NCBI RefSeq assembly: GCF_003590095.1
Contig: NC_039480.1
Coordinates: 15,663,328 to 15,727,327 of the forward strand
Length of the DNA stretch: 64,000 nucleotides
Source of the DNA: Trichoplusia ni
Lineage: Eukaryota > Arthropoda > Insecta > Lepidoptera > Noctuidae
Reading direction: 5' to 3'
Under the pieces are notes generated by a model. That model was given only the letters and a program-made list of their open reading frames with translations, was not told where the DNA came from and made no database searches. Positions within the stretch are counted from its first letter, which is position 1. The number at the start of each line of letters is the position of its first letter. Position numbers and translations under genes: made by a program. This document shows positions 14,501 to 25,700 of this stretch, in pieces.

Positions 14501-14527
14501 AAAATGAAGTCGATCACCAAAGTGTAA
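2553..14527 (+). CDS. THSD7-like thrombospondin type-1 repeat membrane protein (27 exons, 5' partial)
   Basis: Exons: 2553-2646, 3672-3776, 4549-4694, 4942-5073, 5631-5854, 6369-6474, 6835-7043, 7288-7483, 7768-7922, 8009-8121, 8271-8380, 8561-8746, 9081-9225, 9335-9433, 9519-9619, 9862-10042, 10310-10471, 10778-10928, 11219-11372, 11454-11542, 11676-11818, 12234-12357, 12753-12926, 13286-13440, 13816-13946, 14277-14367, 14485-14527. All have GT-AG borders and compatible phases, giving 1238 visible residues. Repeated TSP1 modules show W-x-x-W, C-x-x-C-G and CxxDC motifs such as CPRDCEVGEWGEWGAC. One transmembrane helix lies near visible residues 1198-1219 (exon 26), followed by a basic tail ending SITKV. 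The architecture (many TSP1 repeats, one C-terminal TM, short cytoplasmic tail) fits THSD7A/B, which are cell-surface proteins of adhesion and migration. The signal peptide is not visible. Exon 5 carries an Asp-rich insert. Exon GC is far above intron GC. Identification is by architecture and motifs. Confidence 0.88.
2770..2855 (+). repeat. interspersed repeat fragment (CACCAGGCTGTAT family)
   Basis: The stretch around 2800-2850 (GTCTGTCAGTCTGTCACCAG then GCTGTATCTCAGGCTGTACC) matches a motif common in moth genomes. A second copy lies at about 10180-10230 in the same gene. Both are intronic. The parent element is not identifiable from this much sequence. Confidence 0.45.
3470..3625 (+). repeat. 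lepidopteran interspersed repeat, copy 1
   Basis: It begins near CCTTTTCCCAACTATGTTGG and continues through GTCGGCTTCCAGTCTAACCG and a TTTACAAGGAGCGACTGCCT block. A second copy at 51830-52160 shares these blocks in the same order. The family is widespread in Lepidoptera as I know it. This copy carries a short internal duplication of the TTTACAAGGA block. It lies in intron 1 of the visible THSD7-like gene. Confidence 0.7.
5356..5409. other. near-perfect 22-bp inverted repeat (hairpin)
   Basis: Left arm 5356-5377 and right arm 5387-5409 are reverse complements apart from one inserted base. The loop, 5378-5386, is ATTTAGTAC. The structure is in intron 4 of the THSD7-like gene. It could be a small palindrome left by a transposon or a small-RNA hairpin; sequence alone does not decide. 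Confidence 0.6.
6530..6795 (+). repeat. lepidopteran interspersed repeat (CACCACAACTGGGCACAAGC family)
   Basis: The sequence CACCACAACTGGGCACAAGC, then GATGAGCATTGATCACCACG, then CTCAGGATTTTCTCCTTCAC, follows the order of a degenerate repeat common across moth and butterfly genomes. It ends near TGGGATCGAACCTGCACC, which resembles a tRNA B-box region. It is intronic (between exons 6474 and 6835). Assignment is from memory of the family, so boundaries are approximate. Confidence 0.55.
10180..10235 (+). repeat. interspersed repeat fragment, second copy
   Basis: GAGGCTCCGCTGTCTACCCG followed by TCACCAGGCTGTAT repeats the motif seen at 2770-2855. It is intronic and short; the parent element is unknown. 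Confidence 0.4.
10978..11011. other. perfect 13-bp palindromic hairpin
   Basis: The arms AAGTCGGCTGTGC (10978-10990) and GCACAGCCGACTT (10999-11011) are exact reverse complements around an 8-nt loop. It lies 50 bases inside the intron that follows the exon ending at 10928. Confidence 0.6.
13604..13639. other. 14-bp inverted repeat with one mismatch
   Basis: TTCCGAAGCCTAGG (13604-13617) pairs with CCTAGGCTGCGGAA (13626-13639) with a single mismatch, around an 8-nt loop. It lies in the intron between exons 13440 and 13816 of the THSD7-like gene. Confidence 0.5.
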
Positions 14528-16340
14528 ATGAGATGCAGGTATACATGTGACTCGCTCGCACGCGCGGCCCGCGTGTCGCCACACTACACACGTGTGTGTT
14601 ATGTTACTGTTACAGATCTTCTTATTATTGCAATCTTACAATAATTTGCAAGTCTACTAACCTTGAGTTCACTCTAACTTGGTTCAACTTTCAACATTAT
14701 AAACTAAGTTCGCTGGTTTGATTCGCGTCAGTTAATTTGCGAGTTCTAAACGTGTAGCCGTTGTAATAGTCTACTGTGTCCACATTACTGTCAGTTGGTA
14801 CACCTAGTCATATATCAGATGATAGCCAGCAAAGAGTCTGTCCGCAGGAGTGCTTCCATGTTTTTACTACGTATATAAAAGTAATGCTTTAGACGGTGTT
14901 TTTATAAATCAACGCTAAACGGTTAGCTGCAGCGTTGGTCGGGCTTTTTGATTGACAATATACTCGTTAGTTGTAATACTAGCTAGCTACGCCCGTAGCT
15001 GTCTCGGTAGACAAGTATGACGCCTTCTATTCGAGTTCATAAGGATTAGCCCCTTCTAGGTTTCCAGATCATTCGACCGTCGAGAACTTAATAATTTAAT
15101 TCTCATGGCGTATGAGAATTACATAGTCGTCCGATATCTTAGCGATAGGATCTTATAGCCATTAATATTGTCATTACTTGGCTACGTAATAACTAATTAA
15201 CATTTTTTTTTCTAAAAGTAAGAATCTGCTTCATGATGTTTGCGGTTTTAATTACCGATTAACTTCTTTCGAATGTATATTCAAACATGTTTATATTATC
15301 AACGCAAACTGCAAATATATTTTCATGACTCTTTCTTGTGACTCTACCTGTGGACTCTACTATTTTTGTAAAACAGTCTTTTTACAGTAATATTTTTTCG
15401 CACAAATAATGACATAAACATAAGTTCTTCGCTTAGTTTATTTACTGTAATTAATATAATACGATAAGCATTTTATGATACCGTAATGTAAGTCGACGGA
15501 TGACTGCAAGTACTGACCGGTGAGGACTTGCGTAGAGCTGCGCTCGCGCTCCAGCGACCAAGTAACACGTGACACATCAAGCCACATATCAGCATAATTT
15601 TAAACAATCGTGGTAATTACTATGAAATTTCTTCTGTGCCCAAACAAAAATAACTCCAAACAGGATAAGAATAATCCACGTATTAATAGAAAAACAAAGT
15701 CACGTGCAGAAGACATTTCATATATCGCTTTATATCATCCAAGTAGAGCTTTGGCGCACAAAACTACCTATATGAATAGTGTATAAGACCTATTATTAAC
15801 TGATCATACCGTTTTGAGATAATAATCGTGTATAACACTTTTTTGTAGATTTTGCATTTAAGCCCATGTATTGTGACAAGTATTTATAATGTGAGTGTGT
15901 TGTAATCTTATAGGTTTTCATTTCCATTTTCATACTTCTTTCGTACTCGTCTGTCCAGTTTCATACATCTTCCATCGTTACTACTTCATCGAATTCGTTT
16001 AGCTCCTACTTGTTATAATTTGTCTGTTTGTACATTTGTATAGTATTGTTAAGTTTATGTAATCGAGTATATTATCCTTGGCTACGTCTTGTTCCTTCAT
16101 GACAATATTGAGAATGTTATATATATCGTATTCTAAACTATCGACTATCATCTTCACTGTACTTTCCATTGCTGTCCTTACTTGTACTATCCTTTATCTG
16201 TCAATACTTTATCAACCCAATGTATTTGTAACCGTATATTTATTACGCCATTACGAGATATTGATGTGAAACATGATAGTTAAGGAATCGTGTTAGACAA
16301 TACAATATTTGATATTTAATAAAATTTGATTGTGTTTTTA
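14528..16340 (+). other. 3' UTR of the THSD7-like gene
   Basis: This long AT-rich stretch follows the TAA at 14525-14527. No further acceptor plus coding segment is seen. An AATAAA poly(A) signal lies at 16318-16323, consistent with a 1.8-kb 3' UTR. The gene converges with the minus-strand gene ending at 16715. Confidence 0.5.
16318..16323 (+). terminator. candidate poly(A) signal AATAAA
   Basis: AATAAA sits about 1.8 kb after the THSD7-like stop codon and just before the convergent neighbour's 3' end. Earlier AT-rich hexamers could also serve, so the true cleavage site is uncertain. Confidence 0.4.
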
Positions 16341-16589
16341 TAGATTTGATCTTTATTCAAATTATCCCTCTATGCTATACCTATAGTAATCCATCCAGTT
16401 GGTGACAATCACCTTCCAGGTGGTAGGGTGAGGTTTACCAGATAATAAACTACCTAAAATATATTTAATTTACATACCAAATCAACATCACAATATTTTA
16501 CAGTAAAATATAATCATAATATTAAACAACTTCCACACAACGCCATCTAGCCTCAAACGATAAATTACACTGAACCAAAGATAGTGCTC

Positions 16590-16695
16590 ATCACACAAAC
16601 ATTTGATCTAGATGGGAATCGAACCCAAGACATCCGGTTTAGCAGTCAGGGCCCCTCACCACTAGACCAACAGGCCAGTCATCTGTTGGTCAATA
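16590..16695 (-). mobile_element. tRNA-derived SINE
   Basis: On the minus strand an A box TGGTCTAGTGG (16659-16669) is followed about 35 nt later by a perfect B box GGTTCGATTCC (16615-16625). This is the RNA polymerase III internal promoter of a tRNA. The region between does not form a normal tRNA anticodon arm and the sequence continues into non-tRNA body, so it is a SINE and not a tRNA gene. It lies just downstream of the stop codon at 16715, in the same orientation as that gene, probably in its 3' UTR. Confidence 0.7.
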
Positions 16696-16714
16696 TTAAC
16701 ATGCTACTATCATG

Positions 16715-19700
16715 TCATTTCATAGTGCCATTCAGACTTGTCAGAGCTCTCGGCACGTATTTCAATTCGGCCAGGCCCTTCTGGACGATGGAGTTGACCC
16801 TGGCAGCGCGCAGGTCCTTCCTACAGCTCGAAACGTCTCTCTCAGCTGCCTGCAAATTCTCCAGGTTATTCAGAAGCACCTGGAACAATCATAGGATCTC
16901 CATAGTTCGTGCATGTCATATCGGTATACTTTTCATGATGGATGAATAACAGGTTTTTTTAAAGAGTCTCGAGATTACTTCAAAGCTGTACTGACCTTAT
17001 AAAGTATTTCACCACAATTATGGCAGTTTTTTACTATTTGATATAGATTTCTTATTTTTGACTAGAATACTTGAAAAATAATTTGCAGTGCGTGTGCCCA
17101 AGCTATTAAAACGCATGAGTTTCAAAAAAATGCTCCTGTAAGATACCTGCTAGAAAATAAAAATTAAATCATGACCCACCCGAACTCAAACCAAATTCAA
17201 ACGTTGCCATGGTCATTTGCCAAACTCTTTCGTTTATAAAATGTTGTTTAACTGTATGGATAAAAGCTCCCTTCAAAATAGTGAAATAAAGTTTGTTTAC
17301 ATTACCATAATACAGTGACAAAACTATTTCAAAGCAATTTTAAATAACTAACAGAATAAACTAACGTTTTAACGTACAAAACTATTATTTAGTGCGTACA
17401 GAACAACAATTTCACGCACAACGATTAAGGACGGATGGCCCGGAGGATTTGATACTCTACCTTAAGTGTCATGAAATGGCGTAAGTTCAAATCCGGCGAA
17501 AGATCAAACTCTTTTTGTGAGTTCCTGCTGCTTACTAACAAATTATAAGGAATTTATAAGTCAGATTTGATTTTAACAATAAACCATTACAATGTCGAAA
17601 AACATTAATAAATCTTTTAACGCTCAGGAGGAATTTGTAACATTTCGTAAACATGATAAACGTGTGAATAAGAGTATTTCGGATGAAGAATCATTCCTAT
17701 CGTCAAAATCTGAAAATGTTAGAACTCGGAGTCTACCAGATTTATCCACGCGCTGCGACGAAAGTGTACTTGAATTAAAAGAAGAAATATGTACATTGAA
17801 AAAACAATTAGAAACTACCTGTGAAGAAATAAATAAATTAATTATAGAAAATAATAACTTAAAAATGAAAATAACTGATCTTGAACACAACATGAACATA
17901 TTTAATAAAGTCACGTCAGATAATTTCAACAACGTCCAGAATGTTAATATATCAACCATAAAGAAACCTCATCGTAGAGTATCGCGTAATCTCTTCACAC
18001 CGAAAAACAAAACAATTAATACGAGCTCACCTACGGAGAAGCTGAACTCAGATACTTCAAATATTCGTAATTTATCAGTGAACAAATATGAAAGCAGTTC
18101 TGAAAGCCCACTGAAGAAAAAGCTTTTTATTCTTGGAGGTCAACAGTGTGTGGACTTGGCTTCACAATTAATTAGATTAAGACATAACACCCAATTTGAA
18201 CATTATGACATTTTCTCTTTTACGAAACCCTATGCTAAGACAGAAGAAATTGTTAAATATTGTTATACATTAAATCAGTCAAGAATTAACAACTTCATAC
18301 TATGTGTAGGGGAAAATGATACGAATGTCACGAACATCTTTTTAGAACTAGCTGCTGTGGTAAAACTACACAAAAATTCCAAATTTTTTATACTTAACGT
18401 CAATAATAATAAATACTTAAATAAATTCAAGTTAAACAGTATGTTAAAGACGTTGTGTTATAACACACCCAATTGTAATTTTATTCATTGTTTAAATGTT
18501 ACTAAGGCCCAATATCACGTTAACGTTTGTAAACAAATTAATTTACTGTTAGATTCCGAATATTATGAGCAAAATTACATAAAAAACATTAAAACTATAA
18601 TAAGTGGTCGAAATTCCTCAAATAAGATATGCATGATAAAATCAATAGACAATACTTCAAAACAACTATTTACCAAACAAGAACCAAAAATTGGCACGAT
18701 TCCCTACTACTTTAAAACTATATGTTCATCTGATAACACTGTGGTAGAAAAATCGCCTATTCAAATTACAACGCAATGTTTTCGTCAATAACAACAAAAA
18801 ATATAGTACAACATTGGTTCATCAAAATATAGCAGGGCTCCTAAACAAAACTGAATCTATTGAGTTATGTATTGAAGAATTAATAGAAAATGGATACGAT
18901 TTAAGCTTTTTTTGTATAAGTGAAACTTTTGTTAGAAGGGGTGATGAACCTAATATTAAATTTAAGCATCTAAAACTGGCCTCAGGATATTACAGGGCCA
19001 AAGAGAAACGAGGAGGTGTATGCATACTTATTAAGAAATTAATAGAATTTAAAGTCATCAATGTATGCCTAGAAATATCTGCAGACAAAGTTTTTGAATG
19101 TTGTGGCATTGAGATTCCATCATTTAAATGTATAATTATATGTATATATAGAACACCGAACTCTCCTGTCAACATATTTTTTAATAAATTAGATTTGCTT
19201 TTACACAAACTAGCTTTAAAAATGAATAAACACAAAGTCATATTATGTGGCGACCTGAATATAGATACTCTTAAAAATAATAATGTAACGGAAGATTTAA
19301 AAAATCTATTAAATAATTATAATCTCAAACTACATATTAATGAACCAACTCGAAAACACAGTTGTATAGACCACATAGCTAGCAATATTAAAGAAGTTAA
19401 TGGTGCCTTGTTCAATTTTCATTTATCTGACCACAACACTTGCCAAACACTAAGCTTTGAAGTAAAGAAACCAATACACTCGTTAAAATACTGGTATATA
19501 AATCAAAGAAACTATTGTAAAAGTAATATTGAGAAATTTCGTGATTGCATTAAAAATATTTCATGGGAAAAAGAGATTGAAGATGAAAGTTTTAACAGCA
19601 TGTTTAACAATTTTCATGATCTATTATGTCTGCTATTTAATCTCTGTTTCCCACTAGAGAAATGCAAAATTAAAAGAGGCGATCTTGCCCCAAAGTGGAT

Positions 19701-22700
19701 TACCAAGGGCATAAGAATAGCAAGTAAGAATAAAAGAAAATTAATAGATAATTATTACCGACACAAAACTTTACAAGATAAAGTTAAATATAATAGGTAT
19801 TCCAAGTTGCTAAAGAAGTGTGTACTATCGTCAAAGAAAAACATCAACATGGCCCATTTACTTAAATCAAAAAGCAAGAGTAAAGCTACATGGGAAATCA
19901 TTAAAGGGGATGAGCATAATTACATAAAAAATAATAATATTGAATGGATAAATGATAATGGCACAAAAGAAGATAAACCTTTAAAGATAGCCAATATATT
20001 TAACAGTTTCTTTATTGATGCAGCGCAAAATAATGCATCTCCAAAAAAAAAGAAACCTATTAACTATTTTAAAAATTTTAATGTACAATCATCCATGTTT
20101 TTAACTCCCTGCTCTGAAAGCGAAGTTATACGTGTCATATATTCTTTAAATAATACTAAATCAGTTGGCTACGATTCTATTAATACAATTATATTGAAAT
20201 CTTGTGTCAAAGAAATAACTCCAATTATTGCACACCTAGTAAACTTATCTTTCGAACATGGAACCTTTCCTGATAAACTTAAAACATCTATAGTTAAACC
20301 ATTGCATAAAAAAGATGACCGTCATGACGTTAGTAACTATAGACCAATAACACTCATTCCTATTCTATCCAAAGTATTTGAGAAAACGATGCATAGTAGA
20401 ATTACAGAATTTGTCACAAAGTATAATATTTTAAGATCAGAACAGAATGGTTTCCAAAGAAACAAATCGACTACACTTGCTGGGTTTTCACTCGTACGCA
20501 GCATAACCAAGTATATTGACGCAAAAGTACCAATAACCGCCATATTTTTCGATATGTCTAAGGCTTTTGACTGTGTGGACCATAAAATTCTACTATATAA
20601 ATGCGAAAAGTACGGTATCAGAGGTCCAGCACTGTCATGGATTGAAAGCTACCTAACAAATAGAAAGCAATGCGTTGAATTATCAAATATCAATAAAAAT
20701 CTAGAAATGGAGAGTTATAGGTCAACATACATTGAAAGCAAATATGGCGTGCCACAAGGCAGTGTATTGGGACCATTGCTATTTATTATTCATATAAATG
20801 ATTTACCATGCGCCATAAAACACCAGTCAGTACTTTTCGCCGACGATATATCAGTTCTCATTCCCTACACCGATAAGTCATTAACATATGAGCAGGAAAT
20901 AAATTGTACAATTAACTCTATCATCTACTGGCTAGAACATAATAATCTTCGAGTCAATGCTACTAAAACAAATTATATAGAATTTAAAAATTATAAGACA
21001 AAATCACAAAAATTAAACATTATCTGTAACGGCAATAAATTATTAGAAGTACAAGATACAAAATTTTTAGGTATAACTATTGATCAAAATTTGAATTGGA
21101 AACTACACGTTAAAAATCTCTGTAAAAGAATTAATCAATTTATTTATGCATTACGTAAACTTCAGCATACTGCGGGTCCTAATGCTGCACGTGTGGCTTA
21201 TTATGGTTTTGTTGAATCTAGTCTTAGATATGGATTGCTATTGTGGGGTAACTCGACAGATGCTAACAGAGCATTTCTTACCCAAAAAAAATGCATTCGA
21301 GCTTTATGTAATGTAGGTCCTCTTGAAAGCTGTCGAACTCTGTTTAAGGAAAAGAAAATATTAACATTAACGGGGTTATATATACTGGAGATTTGTGTTT
21401 TTGTTAAAGCAAATCCAGAACATTTCTTTTCCGTACAAGAAAATCAACCCAATGTCTCAAAAAGAGATCCAACGCGTCTGTTGATGCCGTCATGTAGAAC
21501 TGCATTATTCCACAAAAACTGTCTCATAACGTGCATTAAGGTATTTAATAAGATTCCGAAAGATATACGGGAACTACCATTACTGCAAATGAAACGTAAA
21601 ATAAAGCACTATTTATTAAACAATGTTTATTATGACCTTAAAGAGTTTTTCGACCACAGATTTTAGTACCTACAGCATTTATGATTATTAATTGCGTGAT
21701 ATTGCACCTAAGTATATTATTACGCTAAGACTGAATTACCTCATTGTAATATAATTTACTTAACTTTCATTAATTTTATCTATTTTTTTTTATCTATATT
21801 TAAATAACACCGTGTCTGGTGTTCATACTTTCGCATGCTGCGTAAGGCATAATGTGTGGAACTAAATTTGGCTTAAATACTAACATCTGTCTGTACCCAT
21901 ATTTAAAGCGAAATAAATGATTTGATTTGATTTGATTTGAACACATCAGATTAGATCTATCTTTTGTTATCAGATAAATTCTTATTAAAAAGACATTTGC
22001 CAAATTAAGAAAAAAAAACAGTTTTCAAATAACAATGTCGTCACCATGGAAATGTTTGTTTGCGCGAAAATCCACCTTATTGTATTTGAAAAATAAGAAA
22101 ACAGCCAAAAACATTCATCACGTTTCTTTGGTATCAGTTTCAATAAAAATACACAAAATCTATAAATAAATAAATCTCAACTACGCAGGAAAATAATGCG
22201 AATTTTCAAATTCTTGTGCTGCTTTTTGAGTCTTCACCATCGTAGGCGAGTTATATGTAAACACATCCGAACAATAGTAATCTGCCATTTTCTTCATATC
22301 CACATCCAACGTTTCGCATCCGCCAGCCACTGGGTTAATCATTTTCGCAACTAACTTTGGGAACAATTTTGCTTGATAACTACCTAGACAAGTGAAATTA
22401 GGGCTGATCTGAACCAATCTCGTACATAAGGAACTATGATCGCTGTAAAACAAACACAAACAACAGAACTCTGCAAGAGCGCGGATGATCTTCCAGTCTT
22501 GTCTCGCCTTCCCCGGTGGCGTGACAGCAGGCATCGCAAACTGAGATCGACACTCCATGTTCAAATAAATTCCACCGGCTTCAGTATATGCACTCCCAGG
22601 CAAAATCAAATTGGCAAATTCAGCACCTCGGTCTCCTTGGAATCCTATGTAGATAATTTTACAAGACGTGGGTGGATTCCAGTCATAAAAAACATCGTCA

Positions 22701-25700
22701 GCTCCTAAGGAAATGATAACCTTCGGTGGAGTCTTTTTCAAAACTTCCAATGCCCCGGGTTTCCATCCCGCTTCCAAAGCGCCAGCGAAACTTGCCTCTC
22801 TAGTTACTATATTTATTATACCCCAGCCTTTAGGAGCAAATTTTAAGGACGCTGCTAGTTTGGCGACAGCATTCATAAGCTTTGTACCAGATTCAGTTTC
22901 TAATTGTGTGATTCCAACAAATATAAGTGGATTCTTAGCGGGCAACATAGGCTCATTAGCTTTCGGCAAAGCGGCAGGGCTATCACCTAAGTATGTAACG
23001 TGGTAATTATATTCACATTTTGGACCGATCACGAATATATCAGCTTCATTCGTTTTGTAAGCTTGACGAATCCACATGTTTAAAATAGGTGCTTCAAAAC
23101 GTGGATTTGTACCTATTAATAATATTTTATCAGCATGGCAAATGTCTTTCATATTTATAGTCAGCGAATATGCAGCCCTAAGGTCAATGCCAGATCCAGT
23201 GTAATTAAGTCCTCGCTCCACGTAAGTGTTCTCACATCCCAGCATGTTCAGGAAATCTTTACAAGCCACCAAAGTTTCCACATTTGTGTGAGGCCCAGCT
23301 ATCGCCATCACACTATCTGGAGGAACAGCTCTTATAATTTCACTGGCTTCCTTAAGTGCAATGTCCCATTCGAGAGGACAACAGCAAGAGCCCGCTTTCT
23401 TCATGGGCGTTACTAACCTTTGCATCTCCAGTGAATCGATTGCCCACCTTCCCTTATCTGAAACCCATTCTTGATTTATTTCTTCATGTTCACGTGGTAA
23501 CACGCGTAGCACGCGATCAAACCGATAGTTCAATATAATATTAGTCCCAGTTGCGTCTGTCACATCTATAGAGTTCGCTTTTTTGAGTTCCCAAGATCTA
23601 GCCTTGAACTTGTAAGGGATATTGGTCAGAGCTCCAACGGGACATAAATCGACGATATTTCCGGATAGTTCGGAAAGAAACAATTTATCAACAAAAGTAC
23701 CAACGAGCATGTCATGACCGCGTCCGGTTGATCCTAAAACTTCAACACCACATATCTGAGCACCGAACCGAATGCACCTGGTACAATGTATGCAGCGATT
23801 CATCTCCGCGCGTATCAATGGGCTTAAAGTTTTATCTTCAACAGCTCTTTTACCTTCAAAATGTATGTCTGTGAATCTAGAACGATCATTTCCAAATCTA
23901 ACAGTAATATCCTGTAGGTCACACTCGCCTCCTTGATCACATATAGGACAATCTAAAGGATGGTCGACGAGTGTAAACTCCAAAACAGACTCTTGGGCTT
24001 TTTTTACAGTTTCAGAGTTTGTGCGAATCTTCATGTTTTTAGTGACGTTGAGAGCACAAGCAACTTGAGGCTTCCATGCGCCTTCGACCTCGATGAGGCA
24101 CATCCGACAATTACCTGCTATGGACAGGCGTTCATGGTAGCAGAAAGAAGGTACGACCACCTTCGCGTCGCGTAGAGCTTGGGATGCCGTATAAAACGAC
24201 GGGACGGTGACAGGGGTTCCATTTATAAATATTTGTACCGTTTGTACAGCATTCTGTCTTATTTGTGTGTTCTGATAGCTGTTCGGGAATTTCAAAAGTT
24301 TGCTTGAAAGTCCTTTAAACATCTCCTTTTCAATACTAAAAATACGAGAAAGACGTTTTTCAAGATGAAACATAAAATAACGGATTTGATTTGTGTCACT
24401 GTAGACTGTCAAAATATTTTAATTAAAAAATATATTGTCAGGTTATTTAATACATTCACTTAAAGAGGTTCCATGCAAATAATTTAGGTCCACTTGTCTG
24501 GTAATCTCAGTTTTTCGTTTGTTAAATATAGCTTATGCTGCGTAGCCCTGTGACAGCAACAAAACTGATCCAGGGTCGTGTTTACTGTTTTATTGAATAT
24601 TACCTGTATTAATAAATAAGTAAGTACCAACCTGATGTATTGAATCAATTAACAGCACTAAAGCTTCTTTGAACTGAAAAAATATTTCAGTCGCTCTCTG
24701 ACACCTGCGAACATATAATCATTCATTACTAGATCGAATACTTCAATAGTTTAACGATTTTTATGACGTAAGTAGTGAGTATATCATTGCAGTAAATGAT
24801 GGACGATGTAAGCAAAAATTCGTTATTTTTCTATTGAAGATACATTCGGATTAACCTACTTGTGGTCGTGAACGGCATCTGTAAATGCGTAGTCTAAAGC
24901 TAAGCGGAGAGCTCGCGCGGCTCGCGGTGCGGCGGGCGCGGCCAGCACGCGGCGCGCTCCCCGCTCCGCACAGCGCGCCCCCACCAGCAGGCTGCACGCG
25001 TCCGCGCAAGCCGCCGTGCGCTCCCACCCACTCCTAAATAACAAAATAGGTACCTATATATCTTCTGGCAAGCCTTGACTCCTAATCTTATTATGAATAT
25101 TAACCACTAAATCTGAATAACTATATTCTGGATTATAGTCAACAGTCGCTGTCAATCGCACGCAATGAGTTGAACTATCTGTATATTCCAGCCACTTCAT
25201 CTTTCTACATACTTTCCAACCGAAGTAAGTTTCCAGGCCGGTAATGCATCGTCCACCAGTCGGACGGCGGCGTGCGCGTATTCTGCAGCGGCTCGGAGCC
25301 GCGCGCTCACTGCGGCCAGCGCGTCACGAAGTCCTATCGCTTTGGTTAAGGCTCCCTCTTGAGGAGAACCTGGACGAATACTGTTACCCCATACTGTTTC
25401 TACAATTATAAAGAAAAAAATATATAATGTTAACCTTCTACATTAGACAATTACGAAGAATCTAGGTTGATTGAATGAAGTTGTTATCAAAATTGGCAAA
25501 ATTACCAGTCATGAAGTATTTATTCTGAAGTTTCGAATGAACTCATCTTTCGCGTAGATGAATATTATTATCGATATTTTTTTTGAAGAATAAAATCTGG
25601 TCTTTGAAATGTAACCCTGTATAAGTACCTAGCTAAGATTTGATGCGCTAGATTTTTAAGAAGCCATCAGCAACAAAAGTTATGACAATGTTATTTTGTC

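Larger units (their letters stand above)
17592..21945 (+). mobile_element. non-LTR retrotransposon, CR1-like, nearly intact
   Basis: Two long open frames (ORF1 17592-18791, ORF2 about 18748-21666) are followed by a 3' region ending in a short TTTGA-type tandem tail (21918-21940). ORF2 has an apurinic endonuclease and a reverse transcriptase. This layout and tail type fit the CR1/Jockey group of Lepidoptera. Both frames are open over their whole length, so the insertion is young. It lies in the last intron of the minus-strand host gene, antisense to it. Confidence 0.9.

Noticed and set aside
16610..16670. A and B boxes suggesting a minus-strand tRNA gene
   Set aside because: The spacing is right but the intervening sequence does not give a cloverleaf with paired acceptor ends; SINE is the better call.
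24856..24858. TAG after HDHK as the end of the minus-strand gene
   Set aside because: The TAG overlaps a strong GTAGGT donor, and two further exons join in phase, so splicing through is favoured, though not proven.
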